NCBI GenBank assembly: GCA_002162095.1
Contig: CP021424.1
Span: 372,001-436,000, forward strand
Source of the DNA: Armatimonadetes bacterium Uphvl-Ar2
Lineage (GTDB): Bacteria; Armatimonadota; Fimbriimonadia; Fimbriimonadales; Fimbriimonadaceae
Length of the DNA stretch: 64,000 nucleotides
Direction of reading: 5' to 3'
Positions 18,557 to 28,614 of this stretch are shown here, in pieces (position 1 is the stretch's first letter; each line of letters begins with the position of its first letter). The translations under genes and the position numbers were made by a program. The notes beneath the pieces are model-generated. The model did no database searches. It was not told the origin of the DNA and saw only the letters and a program-made list of their open reading frames with translations.

Positions 18557-19612
18557 TTACCAAGCGGGCTTGACTTTGCTACGAGCGTCGTCAGCGGCTT
18601 TGTTCAAGTCCGTGACGAAGGCGGGCGGATACTCACCAGCGGCCGCATAGCCTTGAGCTCGCTCGAAAGACCGTAATGCCGCTTCGGCGTTCTCGCTCGC
18701 CACCAGCGCCATGCCCGCGTAGTACAGCGCAATCGCATTGGTCTCGCTGCTTTCTCCGGCAATGCGCTCAGCGATCTTGCCCAGCAGCGCCTTGTTGCTG
18801 TTGGCTTGGCGGGAAGTGTTGTAGCAGAAGAAGGCGAGGTTCAGGCGAGCCGAACCACCTTCGGCAAACATTTCGTTGGCCAGACGGCGGAAACGCAGCG
18901 GCTCGGAGTTCACATACAGGCCCAGCAATGTCATGTTGCGTTGCAGGTTCAGGCCCGCATCGCCGCCACTATCGGCGTCCATGATCTGCGTGCGACCAGC
19001 TTCCATGTTGCCCTCGCGGTAGGCCTTCGCCCCGGCTTGGACAGCCCCCATAAAGGCAGCCATCTTGGCTTCGGCTTCCATTTCGGCCTTAAAGGCGGCC
19101 TTGGAGGCTTCGAGATCGAACGTACCCGCCACGACTTGCGCCAGGGGCTCATCCATGGTCATCGGGTGACCGATCCACTGCACCACGCCATCCTTGATGA
19201 TGAACGCGGCGGGGATGCCGTTTTGACCGGCGGCCTGCATCCAGGTTTCAGCCATGGTCATGCCTTCATCGCGAGCCACGTTGTAGCTCATCTTGTCGCC
19301 CTGGCCGTCCACAAACTTCTTGACCATGCCCGCAATGTCGTCGCCGCGCTCCCACACGCTCACGCCCACCACGGTGACCTTGCCTTGGTGCTTCTTGGCA
19401 AGCTCGGAGATGTGCGGAATGCTGACAATACACGGTCCGCACCAGGTCGCCCAGAACTCGACCACGAACACTCCCTTCGAGAGATCCGTGACGGTCTGAC
19501 CCTTCACAAATTCAGCAACTTTGATCGGCGGAGCTTGAACGCCCGGGCCGAGGCTCTGAGCCGATGAAAACGCTGCCAACAAGGCAACTGCGGATGCAAT
19601 TACGCCACGCAT
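18557..19612 (-). CDS. Secreted TlpA-like thioredoxin with C-terminal repeat domain (paralogue)
   Basis: 351 residues, same architecture as the neighbouring copy: signal peptide ending near SSAQS, redox domain with WATWCGPC, the motif GVSVWERGDDIAGMVKKF, IPAAFIIKDG, and a helical C-terminal half with ALYYAGMALVASENAEAALRSF. CATAAT ends six bases before ATG 19612, again without a ribosome site. WCGPC here against WCSPC in the neighbour suggests different redox potentials. The first gene of the array in the direction of transcription. Confidence 0.88.
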   Translation of the reverse strand: MRGVIASAVALLAAFSSAQSLGPGVQAPPIKVAEFVKGQTVTDLSKGVFVVEFWATWCGPCIVSIPHISELAKKHQGKVTVVGVSVWERGDDIAGMVKKFVDGQGDKMSYNVARDEGMTMAETWMQAAGQNGIPAAFIIKDGVVQWIGHPMTMDEPLAQVVAGTFDLEASKAAFKAEMEAEAKMAAFMGAVQAGAKAYREGNMEAGRTQIMDADSGGDAGLNLQRNMTLLGLYVNSEPLRFRRLANEMFAEGGSARLNLAFFCYNTSRQANSNKALLGKIAERIAGESSETNAIALYYAGMALVASENAEAALRSFERAQGYAAAGEYPPAFVTDLNKAADDARSKVKPAW

Positions 19613-19688
19613 AAGCTCATTATGCGTGGCGCGGTCATTTCGTTGCCATATTCGCCAAAGTTTCCGGGGGGAACTTCAAACGACGGAC

Positions 19689-21071
19689 TTAGAGAGTGAC
19701 GAGTCGGCCCCCTTCCTTGCTGCTGGTGACGGCCGCGTAACCCACGCGGTGGCTTTCCATCGCGTCTTCGAGCTTGGTCACCAGGAACGAGGGGTCATTG
19801 CGGACCACCGCTTGCGCCCAGTCGGCCGTCATGCGTTGGTCGCCGCCGCCGTGGCCGCTCAGGTCTTGGCCCGTGGCTTCCACGTCCCAGCGGATGCGCT
19901 TCTCGTCGTTGAAGGTCGCCACGTCCAAGTAGCGCTCGTCGCCCACGATGTCGCCCTTGGTGCCCATGATGCGCGTGCGGCGGCCGCCGTAGCTCGTCAT
20001 GGCTTCCATGCTGAAGGCCGCCGTGGCTCCACTTCGGTAAAGCATGTTCACGACTTGGTGGTCGTTCACCGTGTTGTCGGCCTGGTAGACGCACTGGCCG
20101 TATTGGCCTCGGCGCAGTTTGGACCGGATCGATTCTTCGCTACGGTCCGGGGTTTCGATGTGGTGGGTGCTCCACCGTTTCTTGTTGACGTAAACATCCT
20201 CGGCGTGATAGATGCACGATTCCCGGTGCGGGCATCCATCCATGCAGAAGCGCGGCGCGCCCGCCGGGGCATTGCGCTTGTGGAACGTGCGCAGACCGCC
20301 GAAGGAGCTGACCGCCTTCACCGGCTCATCCATCCACCAGTTGATCAGGTCGAGGTCGTGGCAGCTCTTGGCCAGCAGGCTGGGCGTGGCCAGGTCTTCG
20401 CGCCGCCACGGGCCGCGCACGTAGGAGTGCGAGAAGTGCAAGTGCCAGATCGGCTCGATGTGCTGCACACTCACCACGTCGCCGATCATCCCGCTCTCAA
20501 TCACCGCCTTGATCTGCACATTGAACGGGCTGTAACGCAGGACGTGGCACACCCCTACGATGCGGCCCTTGGCCTGGGCGAGCTTGAGGATGTCGTTGCA
20601 CTCCTTCCAGCTGGGGGCAATCGGCTTCTCCAGTAAGACGTCATAACCCATTTCCAGCGCGCGCATGGTGGGTTCGTAGTGCATGCGGTCTTGGGTGGTG
20701 ACGATAACCGCATCGGCAAACTTGGGCCGATCGAACACGTGCTCCCACGTCGTAAAGGTGTTGGCCGCTTCAATCTTGTGGTTGTTCACGCAGGCCGTGC
20801 GCCGGTATTCCAGCGGCTCGGCCACGCCCACAATCTTGAGCGTGTCGGGCATCTGCCCGGCGTAGTAGCCGTAGAGTCCTCCGCGACCGCCGTGGCCCAG
20901 GATGATGGCCGTGCAGGGGCGGGGCGCCGCGCCCAGTGCGGGGCGGTTGGGGGCGGGGAGCACGCCGTTTTCTTGCAGGGCAAAGAGTTCGCGCCCCGGG
21001 AAACCTAATGCAAGTGAGCCAGCCGCAATGCCGGCCCCGGCCAAAAGTTCGCGTCGCGTTACGTCAGACAC
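19689..21071 (-). CDS. Tat-exported Gfo/Idh/MocA-family oxidoreductase
   Basis: 460-residue NAD(P)-dependent sugar-type oxidoreductase. The N terminus TRRELLAGAGIAAGSLALG is a twin-arginine signal (Arg6-Arg7), so it is exported folded, presumably with its cofactor. The Rossmann domain has LGHGGRGGLYG (58-68) and the catalytic EKP at 148-150; HDLDLINWWM continues the family pattern. An inserted cysteine cluster (CMDGCPHRESC) near residue 275 is shared with other secreted members. The start is GTG 21071, with TATAGT six bases before it. Substrate unknown. Confidence 0.9.
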   Translation of the reverse strand: MSDVTRRELLAGAGIAAGSLALGFPGRELFALQENGVLPAPNRPALGAAPRPCTAIILGHGGRGGLYGYYAGQMPDTLKIVGVAEPLEYRRTACVNNHKIEAANTFTTWEHVFDRPKFADAVIVTTQDRMHYEPTMRALEMGYDVLLEKPIAPSWKECNDILKLAQAKGRIVGVCHVLRYSPFNVQIKAVIESGMIGDVVSVQHIEPIWHLHFSHSYVRGPWRREDLATPSLLAKSCHDLDLINWWMDEPVKAVSSFGGLRTFHKRNAPAGAPRFCMDGCPHRESCIYHAEDVYVNKKRWSTHHIETPDRSEESIRSKLRRGQYGQCVYQADNTVNDHQVVNMLYRSGATAAFSMEAMTSYGGRRTRIMGTKGDIVGDERYLDVATFNDEKRIRWDVEATGQDLSGHGGGDQRMTADWAQAVVRNDPSFLVTKLEDAMESHRVGYAAVTSSKEGGRLVTL

Positions 21072-21077
21072 GGCCCT

Positions 21078-21083
21078 ACTATA
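21078..21083 (-). promoter_or_regulatory. -10 box for the Tat oxidoreductase
   Basis: TATAGT on the minus strand, six bases before GTG 21071; no Shine-Dalgarno. Confidence 0.55.
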
Positions 21084-21122
21084 GCGAGGCCAAGGTGGAG
21101 AATGAAATGTTGACGAAATTGT

Positions 21123-21782
21123 CTACATAAACTGAGCGATCTCTTCGAGCGGCTTGCGGGCGAGATCAGGCACAGTGGCGTCGGGGCTCGCGTAGCCCAC
21201 GGCCAATACCAGGAACGGCTTCTCATTAAGGGGCCGCCCGCAGATGTCGCGAAGGAAAGTCATCGGCGACGGCGTGTGCGTAAGGCAGCACAACCCCGCT
21301 CGGTGCAGGGCCTGGATGAGAAACCCCGTGGCAATCCCTACGCTTTCGGTCATGTAATAGTGCTTGTCGCGGGTGCCATCCTCGCGCACGCCGTAATCCT
21401 GGCGGAAGATGACGATCAGCCACGGCGCGTCCGTCAGGTGCGTTTTCACAAAGTCGGTGCCGAGCGGGCGCAGTGCCTCGCGCCACTCATCCGTAATGCG
21501 CGATTCGTAGAAGGTGCGCTCCTCTTCCTCCGCCGCTTCGCGGATGCGTTCTTTCATCGCCGGATCTTGGATCGCCACGAAGGTCCACGGCTGCTTGTGC
21601 GCGCCGCTGGGGGCGGTGCCGGCAATGAGAAGGGCGTGCTCGATGGCTACTCGCGGCACGGGGTCGGTAGAAAATTGGCGCACCGTGCGCCGCTGGTCGG
21701 CCACCTGGTACTGCTCGGCCAGGCTTGCCGCCACCTGCTCGGGGGTCACTCGCGCGGGCTGGTAAGGGATGAAGCCATCCAT
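21123..21782 (-). CDS. Nitroreductase-fold flavoprotein, iodotyrosine deiodinase-like
   Basis: 219-residue FMN enzyme. RRTVRQFS and PSGAHKQPWTF bind the flavin phosphate. The lid segment EEEERTFYESRITDEW followed by LGTDFVK, the HYYMTESVGIATG helix and the C-terminal VGYASPDATVPDLARKPL match the iodotyrosine deiodinase branch, including the Glu, Tyr and Lys that grip the substrate zwitterion in that group. The likely reaction is reductive removal of halogen from halotyrosines or a related reduction, which is inference. The start is ATG 21782; GAGG lies nine bases upstream. Confidence 0.85.
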   Translation of the reverse strand: MDGFIPYQPARVTPEQVAASLAEQYQVADQRRTVRQFSTDPVPRVAIEHALLIAGTAPSGAHKQPWTFVAIQDPAMKERIREAAEEEERTFYESRITDEWREALRPLGTDFVKTHLTDAPWLIVIFRQDYGVREDGTRDKHYYMTESVGIATGFLIQALHRAGLCCLTHTPSPMTFLRDICGRPLNEKPFLVLAVGYASPDATVPDLARKPLEEIAQFM

Positions 21783-21815
21783 GATGGCCTCACCCTACCT
21801 TGAATCGGCCTTGGC

Positions 21816-23216
21816 TCAGGCCTTGCCGGGGATGCCGGGTTCGGTCAGCAACGCCGGGTCCAGAACCTTGGCCAAGGTCGCCTCATCCAGCAAGCCCTGC
21901 TCACGCACCACATCCGGGATGGACTTCCCTTCCTTCAGGGCCGTCTTCACCACATCAGCGGCCGTCTTGTAGCCCACATAGGCGTTGAGCGCGGTGGCCA
22001 GCGACGGCGAAATCTCCGCGTAGTGGCGGCAGCGGTCTTCGTTGGCGGTGATGCCCACCACGCAGTTGTCCACAAACGTGTCAATCGTGTTCGTCAGGAT
22101 CTGCAGAGCGAACTGCGCGCTAAAGGCCATGCTCGGCATCATCACGTTCAGTTCCAGCTGGCCCGCCTGCACGCACATATCAATGGCGTGGCACTGGCCC
22201 AGCACCTGGAATAGCACCAGGTTCATGTTCTCGGCCATGCTGGGGTTCACCTTGCCCGGCATGATGCTGGAGCCCGGCTGCACGGCCGGCAGCACGATTT
22301 CAGCGAGGCCCGTGAGCGGCCCGCTGCACAGCAGGCGCAGGTCGTTGGTGATGCGGGTGAGTTCCAGGCACAGCAGGCGCAGACCGGCCGAGAGCGAACC
22401 CATGCAGTATTGGCTTTGCATCGCCTCGCGCAGGTCGTCGGTGCACCGGAAGTTGATGCCGGTCTTCTCGTTCAGCGACTTGACGAGTTGGAAGCGGTAG
22501 TCCGGGTGCGTGTTCAGGCCCGTACCAGCGGCGCTGCCGCCAATGCCGAGTTCTTCCAGGTCGCGGGCGGCGTTCTCCAGCGCGCCCACGCAGCGGCGCA
22601 TGCTCACCGCATAGGCCGTGAACTCCTGGCCCAAGCGGATGGGCACTGCATCTTGCAGGTGGGTGCGGGCCGACTTGAGGATGTGGTCGAACTCCTTGCC
22701 CTTGGCGGCAAAAGCGTCCGCCAGGCGGTTCACCTGCGGGATCAGCTCGCCCAGCAGCATCCGCGACATCACGCGCATGCTGGTCGGGAAGGTGTCGTTG
22801 GTGCTCTGCCCGTAGTTCACGTGGTCGTTCGGGTTCACCTTGCTGTAGGCGCCCTTGGTGCCGCCGAGAATCTCTTCCGCCCGGTTGGCCAGCACCTCGT
22901 TCACGTTCATGTTAAAGCTGGTGCCCGCACCCATGTGGAAGACGTCCACCGGGAACTGGTCTCGAAGCTGACCCGCTAAGACTTCGTCGGCGGCCTGGAT
23001 GATGGCCCGGCCGACTTCGGCATCCAGCAAGCCCAGGTCCGTGTTGGCCACCGCCGCCGCCCGCTTCACGTGCACAAAGGCCTCGATCATGCGCGGATGC
23101 TCGGTCAGTCCGCTGATGCGGAAAAGCTGGCGGCTGCGCTCGGCCTGGCTTCCCCAATACGCGTCGGAGGGGACGTGAACGTCGCCCAGACTGTCCTTTT
23201 CGATGCGGGTGCTCAT
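21816..23216 (-). CDS. aspA: Aspartate ammonia-lyase (class II fumarase/aspartase family)
   Basis: 466-residue lyase. The family signature GSSIMPGKVNP (315-325) is intact, as are GQSTNDTFPTS (136-146) and the central helices; the C-terminal part (LTEPGIPGK) resembles aspartase more than fumarase. The residues after the signature, SMAEN, differ from both textbook sequences, so argininosuccinate-like or fumarase activity cannot be fully excluded. Aspartase would deaminate aspartate to fumarate, feeding the TCA cycle. No Shine-Dalgarno is evident before ATG 23216. Confidence 0.8.
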   Translation of the reverse strand: MSTRIEKDSLGDVHVPSDAYWGSQAERSRQLFRISGLTEHPRMIEAFVHVKRAAAVANTDLGLLDAEVGRAIIQAADEVLAGQLRDQFPVDVFHMGAGTSFNMNVNEVLANRAEEILGGTKGAYSKVNPNDHVNYGQSTNDTFPTSMRVMSRMLLGELIPQVNRLADAFAAKGKEFDHILKSARTHLQDAVPIRLGQEFTAYAVSMRRCVGALENAARDLEELGIGGSAAGTGLNTHPDYRFQLVKSLNEKTGINFRCTDDLREAMQSQYCMGSLSAGLRLLCLELTRITNDLRLLCSGPLTGLAEIVLPAVQPGSSIMPGKVNPSMAENMNLVLFQVLGQCHAIDMCVQAGQLELNVMMPSMAFSAQFALQILTNTIDTFVDNCVVGITANEDRCRHYAEISPSLATALNAYVGYKTAADVVKTALKEGKSIPDVVREQGLLDEATLAKVLDPALLTEPGIPGKA

Positions 23217-23268
23217 ACAGATTCGAGTTTAGGCGAACCCTTCCCCACCGCTTGAGACAAAATGGGCC

Positions 23269-23565
23269 ATGAGCCAGTTTTCGTACCAAGCCCTCTCCCC
23301 CGAAGCCATCGCCGAGGCCCTGGCCGGCGTGCCCGGCTGGGCCGTGGAAGGCAACAAACTCGTCCGCACCTGGACGTTTGAGAGCTACCCGCAAGGGCCG
23401 GACTGGGCGGTGCGCGTGGGCGAATTCGCCGAGGCGCTGAACCACCACCCGGACATCCTCATCGGCTATTGCCGGGTGACGGTGAGCACCACCACCCATG
23501 ACGCCGGCAACCAGATCTCGGAGATGGACTTCGAGCTGGCGCGGCGTCTGAATGCGGTGGGATAA
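23269..23565 (+). CDS. Pterin-4a-carbinolamine dehydratase
   Basis: 98-residue homologue of PCD/DCoH, which recycles tetrahydropterin after aromatic hydroxylation. The active-site block NHHPDI (around 64-69), then the conserved tyrosine, VTVSTTTHDAG and the acidic EMDFELARRL are all present and the length is standard. No aromatic amino acid hydroxylase is encoded nearby, so the source of the pterin substrate is unknown. It is divergent from aspA and convergent with proS. Confidence 0.92.
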   Translation: MSQFSYQALSPEAIAEALAGVPGWAVEGNKLVRTWTFESYPQGPDWAVRVGEFAEALNHHPDILIGYCRVTVSTTTHDAGNQISEMDFELARRLNAVG

Positions 23566-23579
23566 GCCTTTGCTAAGGC

Positions 23580-25070
23580 TTAATAAGCCTTCGCGAAGAT
23601 CACGCGGCGGGCACTGGGCGCGCCCGTGAGCACGCATGTGCCCGGCGTTTCGTCGGCGGGGTCCAGCGGCACCTGCGGAATGCACCGGATCGTCGCCTTC
23701 GTCATTTCGCTGATGCGGTCTTCGGATTCCTGCGTGCCGTCCCAGTGGGCCAGCACGAATCCGCCCCCGCCTTCGCCCGAGAACTGCGCGGAGAACTCAT
23801 CCCAGGTGTCCACGCGGTGGATGTTGGCATCGCGCATGGCGCGGGCCTTATCCAGCAGGGCAACCTGCATGGCGGCCAGTTGCGCCACGATATTCGCGGC
23901 GGCGTCGCCCACGGCCACGTTCACCTTTTCGTCCTGATCGCGGCGGGCGGTGATGACGTGCCCGGCCTCGAGGTCGCGGGGACCCATTTCCACTCGCACA
24001 CAGGCGCCCTTGAGCTCCCAGTCGTTGAACTTGAAGCCCGGAGATTCCTTTTCACGGTCATCCACCTTCACGCGCACGCCCTGCGCCTTCAGGTCACCGG
24101 CCAGTTGGTCGGCGGCTTGCAGCACGGCCTCGCGCTGTTCGCCGCGACCGATGGGAATGATCACGACTTGCACGGGCGCGAGCTTGGGCGGCAACACCAG
24201 GCCCCGGTCATCGCTATGCACCATCAGCAGCGTGCCAATCAGGCGGGTGCTCACGCCCCATGAGGTGGCGTAAACGTACTCCAGCTTCCCTTCCTTGTTC
24301 TGGAAGGTCACATCGAACGCCTTGGCAAAGTTCTGGCCCAGGTGGTGGCTGGTGCCGGCCTGGATCGCGCGCAGGTCTTGCGTCATCGCCTCGATGGTGT
24401 AGGTGTGATCCGCGCCCGCGAACTTTTCGCCGTCGCTCTTGATGCCCGCAATCACCGGCACCGCCATCCAGTCTTCGGCAAAGGTGCGATAGATATCCAG
24501 AATGGTCAGGCTTTCCTGCTCAGCTTCCTCATAGGTGGCGTGCGCGGTGTGCCCTTCTTGCCACAGAAACTCGGCCGTGCGCAAGAACAACCGGGGGCGC
24601 AGTTCCCAGCGCATCACGTTCGCCCACTGGTTAATCAGCAAGGGGAGATCGCGGTAGCTCTGAATCCAGTTCTTGTAGCTGTTCCAGATGATCGTTTCGC
24701 TGGTCGGGCGGATGATGAGCTCTTCTTCCAGCCGCGCATCGGGGTCTACGATCACCCCGTTTTCCGAATCCTTCAGGCGGTGGTGGGTCACCACGGCGCA
24801 CTCCTTGGCAAAGCCATCCACGTGCTCGGCTTCGCGGCTCAGGAACGACTTCGGGATGAGCATCGGGAAGTAGGCGTTCACGTGGCCGGTCGCTTTGAAC
24901 ATATCGTCCAACGCGCGCTGCATGAGTTCCCAAATCGCGTAACCATGCGGGCGGATGACCATGCAGCCTCGCACGACGGAGTTATCCGCCAGGCCCGACC
25001 GTTTGACGAGGTCGTTGTACCACTCGCTATAGTTTTCGTCGCGGGGAGTTATCCCGAGTTCCTTGCTCAT
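23580..25070 (-). CDS. proS: Prolyl-tRNA synthetase, archaeal/eukaryote-type (ProS type 3)
   Basis: Charges tRNA-Pro. 496 residues without the editing insertion of the bacterial type. Class II motifs are clear: [33 protein letters not shown] and, in motif 3, [20 protein letters not shown]; the anticodon domain begins near APVQVVIIP. The C terminus FAKAY ends in the conserved tyrosine. The zinc cysteines of the C-terminal domain are replaced (WDG, ESE), which is also common in bacterial type 3 enzymes. The conserved N terminus [18 protein letters not shown] fixes the start at ATG 25070. Confidence 0.96.
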   Translation of the reverse strand: MSKELGITPRDENYSEWYNDLVKRSGLADNSVVRGCMVIRPHGYAIWELMQRALDDMFKATGHVNAYFPMLIPKSFLSREAEHVDGFAKECAVVTHHRLKDSENGVIVDPDARLEEELIIRPTSETIIWNSYKNWIQSYRDLPLLINQWANVMRWELRPRLFLRTAEFLWQEGHTAHATYEEAEQESLTILDIYRTFAEDWMAVPVIAGIKSDGEKFAGADHTYTIEAMTQDLRAIQAGTSHHLGQNFAKAFDVTFQNKEGKLEYVYATSWGVSTRLIGTLLMVHSDDRGLVLPPKLAPVQVVIIPIGRGEQREAVLQAADQLAGDLKAQGVRVKVDDREKESPGFKFNDWELKGACVRVEMGPRDLEAGHVITARRDQDEKVNVAVGDAAANIVAQLAAMQVALLDKARAMRDANIHRVDTWDEFSAQFSGEGGGGFVLAHWDGTQESEDRISEMTKATIRCIPQVPLDPADETPGTCVLTGAPSARRVIFAKAY

Positions 25071-25083
25071 CTGAGGCGCTAGT

Positions 25084-26415
25084 TTATCCGGCGGCGGTAA
25101 CGCGGGGCCGTGACGGACCACGCTCCCCGCGGTGCCAGGCCCAGGCCAGCACGGCGGCTTCAAAGATCTGCCCCGCCAGGATGGCAACCGACGCTCCCAC
25201 CAAACCCGGCCACTGCAGCCAAATGCTGGTGACGAGGAACACCAACATTGAGGTGACCCCGGCGAAGATGGCATAGAGCCGCGACATGGTCCGCCCCACT
25301 CGCGTCAGCATGCCCCGGTAGAAGCTCATCACCCCGTTCAACAAGGGTAAGAGCGTGGCCATGAGGATGACCGGCAGCGCCCGCGCCGATTCCTCCGGCG
25401 ACGACTTGAGAATGCCTTGGAACACGGTATGCCCAATGGGCGGCACGCTGAGAATCGCCAAACCTAGCGAAAGCGACAACCCCACCGTGAGACAGAATCG
25501 CCACAGCACGGGGGCGTCTTCGGCGCGGTCACCGTGGGCGATGACGAGTTCAGGCAGCGCATGGGTGGCGGCGCGCATGAGCCAAATGAGGTTGAAGGCG
25601 AGCGTCCACGCGCTTTGGTTGGCCACCGGGTCGGCGCTGCGGCCGAGCGCCATGCTGATGGCCGGGGCCGAGAGCATGATGACCAGAGTGGTGGCGATTT
25701 GAGGGGCGTGGAACCGGGCAATCTCTCCGAAAGAGAGCGCCGGTCCCGTGGGTTCTTGCCGCATCAGTTGCGCCACGGCGGGTCGCGCCGCCCAGTGGGT
25801 ATATGCCGTTTCGGCGATGACCGAAATGAGAAGCGCCCAGGCTACGGCATGCAGCCCCGGCAAGCCCAGGCCATAGGCTCCACCCGCCCCCACCGCAATC
25901 AGCACGACAATGCGCAGCACGGTGCCCACGCCGATGGCGCGGGTAAGCCCGGACCGAATCATGAAGCCGTGGTGGCACCGCCGCCAACCGATGAAGGCGG
26001 CCCAGAACAGCATGATCTGGAACGGGGTGCGCGAGGCTTCCACCACCGCGGCCGGCTGCGAGAGCCACTGCATGGCAATGATGTCGAACAGCGGGGTGAA
26101 CCCCACCAACCCGTTCAGCACAATGGTCACCCCCATGGTGAGGAGGCAAAACTGGCGAAGCCGGACGACGTTGGCGGAATTGCGGCTGAGCGCCGTGGAC
26201 GTGCTGAGGAGATCGATGACCGGACTCTCGAAGAATAGCGCCAGCGCCATCACCAGATAGAGAGCCGCCTTCGCGAGCTCGAAATCCGGCAAACTATTGA
26301 GGATGCGGTTGAGCGCGGGCTGCTCCAAAGCCATGAACACCCACGAAAGCGCCAGGGGCGTAAACAGCCGCGCCAAGAGAGGGGTGTTTAGGTTGGTGGA
26401 AGCACCCGGCGTCAA
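25084..26415 (-). CDS. MOP-superfamily membrane protein (ANK/MATE-like)
   Basis: 443 residues with about twelve hydrophobic helices and few charged loops. The N-terminal pattern ([19 protein letters not shown], then [15 protein letters not shown]) resembles bacterial proteins of the progressive-ankylosis (ANKH) group within the MATE/MurJ flippase superfamily; the substrate is unknown. The only early start is TTG 26415, which overlaps the stop of the DUF423 gene (TTGA), so translation is probably coupled. Assignment below the superfamily level is tentative. Confidence 0.72.
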   Translation of the reverse strand: MTPGASTNLNTPLLARLFTPLALSWVFMALEQPALNRILNSLPDFELAKAALYLVMALALFFESPVIDLLSTSTALSRNSANVVRLRQFCLLTMGVTIVLNGLVGFTPLFDIIAMQWLSQPAAVVEASRTPFQIMLFWAAFIGWRRCHHGFMIRSGLTRAIGVGTVLRIVVLIAVGAGGAYGLGLPGLHAVAWALLISVIAETAYTHWAARPAVAQLMRQEPTGPALSFGEIARFHAPQIATTLVIMLSAPAISMALGRSADPVANQSAWTLAFNLIWLMRAATHALPELVIAHGDRAEDAPVLWRFCLTVGLSLSLGLAILSVPPIGHTVFQGILKSSPEESARALPVILMATLLPLLNGVMSFYRGMLTRVGRTMSRLYAIFAGVTSMLVFLVTSIWLQWPGLVGASVAILAGQIFEAAVLAWAWHRGERGPSRPRVTAAG

Positions 26416-26777
26416 GCGTTAGGCTCCGCCCGGAAGGCATGCCAAGCCACTAAGGCCCAACTTGTAATCAAAAGTACACCCCCAATTGGGGTAATCGCCC
26501 CGAGCCGGCGCGGGCCACCTAGGGCCAATCCGTACACGGTTCCGGCGAAGACGATGACTCCCGTCAACATAAGCGCAGGCGCCCAACGGAGATCGAGTTT
26601 TGAACTCAAAATGCCGCAGAAAACGAGGCCCAGACCGCCCCACATCTGGTACGTCTGCGCCGTGTGCCACTGGGCGAGGGCGTTGGCAGTGAGGGTTTCT
26701 TTGAGCTCGTGGGCCCCAAAAGCACCCAAAGCGATGCCCAGAGCCACCACCACGGCACCGACACCCACCCAACGCAT
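26412..26777 (-). CDS. DUF423 membrane protein
   Basis: 121-residue four-helix membrane protein of the YgdD/DUF423 family. Diagnostic are ALGAFGAHEL near the N terminus, WHTAQTYQMWGGLGL and the C-terminal ITPIGGVLLITSWALVAW. Function unknown. I choose ATG 26777 because the family begins at this point and CAAACT lies six bases upstream; a longer in-frame start at 26849 would add a hydrophilic 24-residue extension. Coupled to the following membrane protein. Confidence 0.88.
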   Translation of the reverse strand: MRWVGVGAVVVALGIALGAFGAHELKETLTANALAQWHTAQTYQMWGGLGLVFCGILSSKLDLRWAPALMLTGVIVFAGTVYGLALGGPRRLGAITPIGGVLLITSWALVAWHAFRAEPNA

Positions 26778-26958
26778 GGAACTAGTTTGGCGACTCGCCT
26801 CGTTCTCAAAGTAGGGCGAACCATTCGCAAGGGTGGTCACGTCCTGCACGTATCGGGGTCATGACTCCGGCAATTATCAGGGTTGACAGGGTATTGTTAT
26901 CGTGGTGGCGAGCCGCTACGGTTCGATACCAGGCCAACGGAAAGGTCATAGTATCGCA

Positions 26959-28590
26959 ATGAAAAAGTTATTGATCAGCGCGCTGGCGACTCTTGGGGTC
27001 GCGAGTGCCTTCGGGATTCAAGGATCGTACGTCGCGGACGAGATTTACGTCAAGTTCGCCAACTACGCCAACGGTCGTCCGCTCAGCCCGACGATGAAGA
27101 AGTTCATCCTGAGCAAGGTAGGCGCCCAAGAAACGGCTTTCTATCCGCAGATCGGGTGGAGCCGCGTCAAGCTCAACGCCCGCGGCAACGTGGAAGCCGC
27201 CGTGGCGACTCTGGATAAGGAACGCTACGTACGCGACGCCGAGCCGGTGTTCATTCGCGAATTCAACGCGACGCCCAACGACCCGCTCTACGTGAACCAG
27301 AAGTGGCTCCGCCCCATCAACGTCGCGCCGGCTTGGGACCTGTTCAAGGGTTCTGACCAAGTGATCGTGGGCATCCTCGACTCCGGTACGGAACTGGACC
27401 ACCCGGACTTGGAAAACAAGCTCGTGCCGGGCGAAGACATGGTGGACCTGGACGGTGACCCGTCGGACACCAACGGCCACGGGACCGGTTCGGCCGGGAT
27501 GGCCGCCGCTGACACCGACAATGGTATCGGCGTTGCCGCTCCGGGTTGGAACACCCTGCTCATGCCGATCCGCGTCGGTGACTTTGGCATCACCCACTCC
27601 GTCGAGGGCATCCTTTATGCTGCCGATGCCGGCTGCGAAATCATCAACATGTCCTATGGTGGCGGTTTCCGCCAACAAGCCGAGCAAGACGCCATCAACT
27701 ATGCCTATGCACGGAATGTCATTCCCATCGCCTCGGCCGGGAACAGCAACTTAAAGGACGTACGATTCTATCCGGCCGGTCTGGATAACGTGGTCTCCGT
27801 TGGCGCCAGCGATGACTTTGACAAGCGCGCTGACTTCTCCAACTACGGTGACTGGGTGGACATTGCCGCGCCGGGCGTGAATACACTCACGACGGCCATT
27901 GGTAAGAAATACGGTGACTTCGGTGGCACTTCAGCCGCCGGCCCGGCCGCCGCCGGTGTGGCCTCGTTGGTGCGTGGCTTCGCTCCGTCGGGCACCACCA
28001 ACACCCAAGTCATTGATTGGGTGAAGCAAGGCTGCGATGACATCGGAGACTGGATCATGCATGGCCGCGTGAACGCTCTGCGCTCCCTGCAACTGGTGCC
28101 GAAGTTTGAAGATCGTGACTACGCCATCGTCGGCATGGAAATGCTGTTCGGGACCAACACGGCGGGCACGGCTTCGGACCTCACCAACCTGGATAGCAGC
28201 GTGGCCATGTTTGCCGCCGCCAAGCAGCAAACCATGCGCAGTCCGGCGACCTTCACCGCTCTCGACTTTGACGTCAGCGCGGACGCCAGCCAAATCGACG
28301 AACTCAAGGTGACGCTGAACGCGTTCGTGAACGCCAACCGCGTCACGCAGATGATCTACGTTTGGGATCCGAGCCTGAACCGATGGCGCTTCGTCCGGGC
28401 CTTCCCGGTCAGCACCCTCTCGGCCAGCGTGGACAACGAAGCCAAGATCAGCAACGCGCAGCGCTACATTGATGGCAACGGCCACATCCGCATTGGCGTG
28501 CGGGCGTTCCAGCCGTTCGGTTCGGTCAACGAGTCCTTCAACTTCGTGATCGACCGCACCATGATCAGCGCCAAGCTGCTCATCAACTAA
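26959..28590 (+). CDS. Secreted subtilisin-family serine protease, copy 1
   Basis: 543 residues: signal peptide (MKKLLISALATLGVASAFG), a propeptide-like region to about 110, the S8 catalytic domain (about 115-350) and a C-terminal beta domain (about 390-543). The triad is Asp141 (GILDSG), His174 (NGHGTG) and Ser325, with oxyanion Asn262 (SAGNSN). The serine motif reads GTSAAGP instead of the usual GTSMSSP. The start is at ATG 26959, with AAAGG upstream; a TTGACA at 26882-26887 may belong to its promoter. Copy 2 follows 164 bp downstream. Confidence 0.93.
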   Translation: MKKLLISALATLGVASAFGIQGSYVADEIYVKFANYANGRPLSPTMKKFILSKVGAQETAFYPQIGWSRVKLNARGNVEAAVATLDKERYVRDAEPVFIREFNATPNDPLYVNQKWLRPINVAPAWDLFKGSDQVIVGILDSGTELDHPDLENKLVPGEDMVDLDGDPSDTNGHGTGSAGMAAADTDNGIGVAAPGWNTLLMPIRVGDFGITHSVEGILYAADAGCEIINMSYGGGFRQQAEQDAINYAYARNVIPIASAGNSNLKDVRFYPAGLDNVVSVGASDDFDKRADFSNYGDWVDIAAPGVNTLTTAIGKKYGDFGGTSAAGPAAAGVASLVRGFAPSGTTNTQVIDWVKQGCDDIGDWIMHGRVNALRSLQLVPKFEDRDYAIVGMEMLFGTNTAGTASDLTNLDSSVAMFAAAKQQTMRSPATFTALDFDVSADASQIDELKVTLNAFVNANRVTQMIYVWDPSLNRWRFVRAFPVSTLSASVDNEAKISNAQRYIDGNGHIRIGVRAFQPFGSVNESFNFVIDRTMISAKLLIN

Positions 28591-28614
28591 ACCGACCTGC
28601 CACTTAGGCACCTT

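Noticed and set aside
23580-25070. Loss of zinc cysteines in ProRS as a parallel to Tgt
   Set aside because: From what I know of bacterial type 3 ProRS, WDG/ESE-type replacements at these places are frequent, so this is not unusual.
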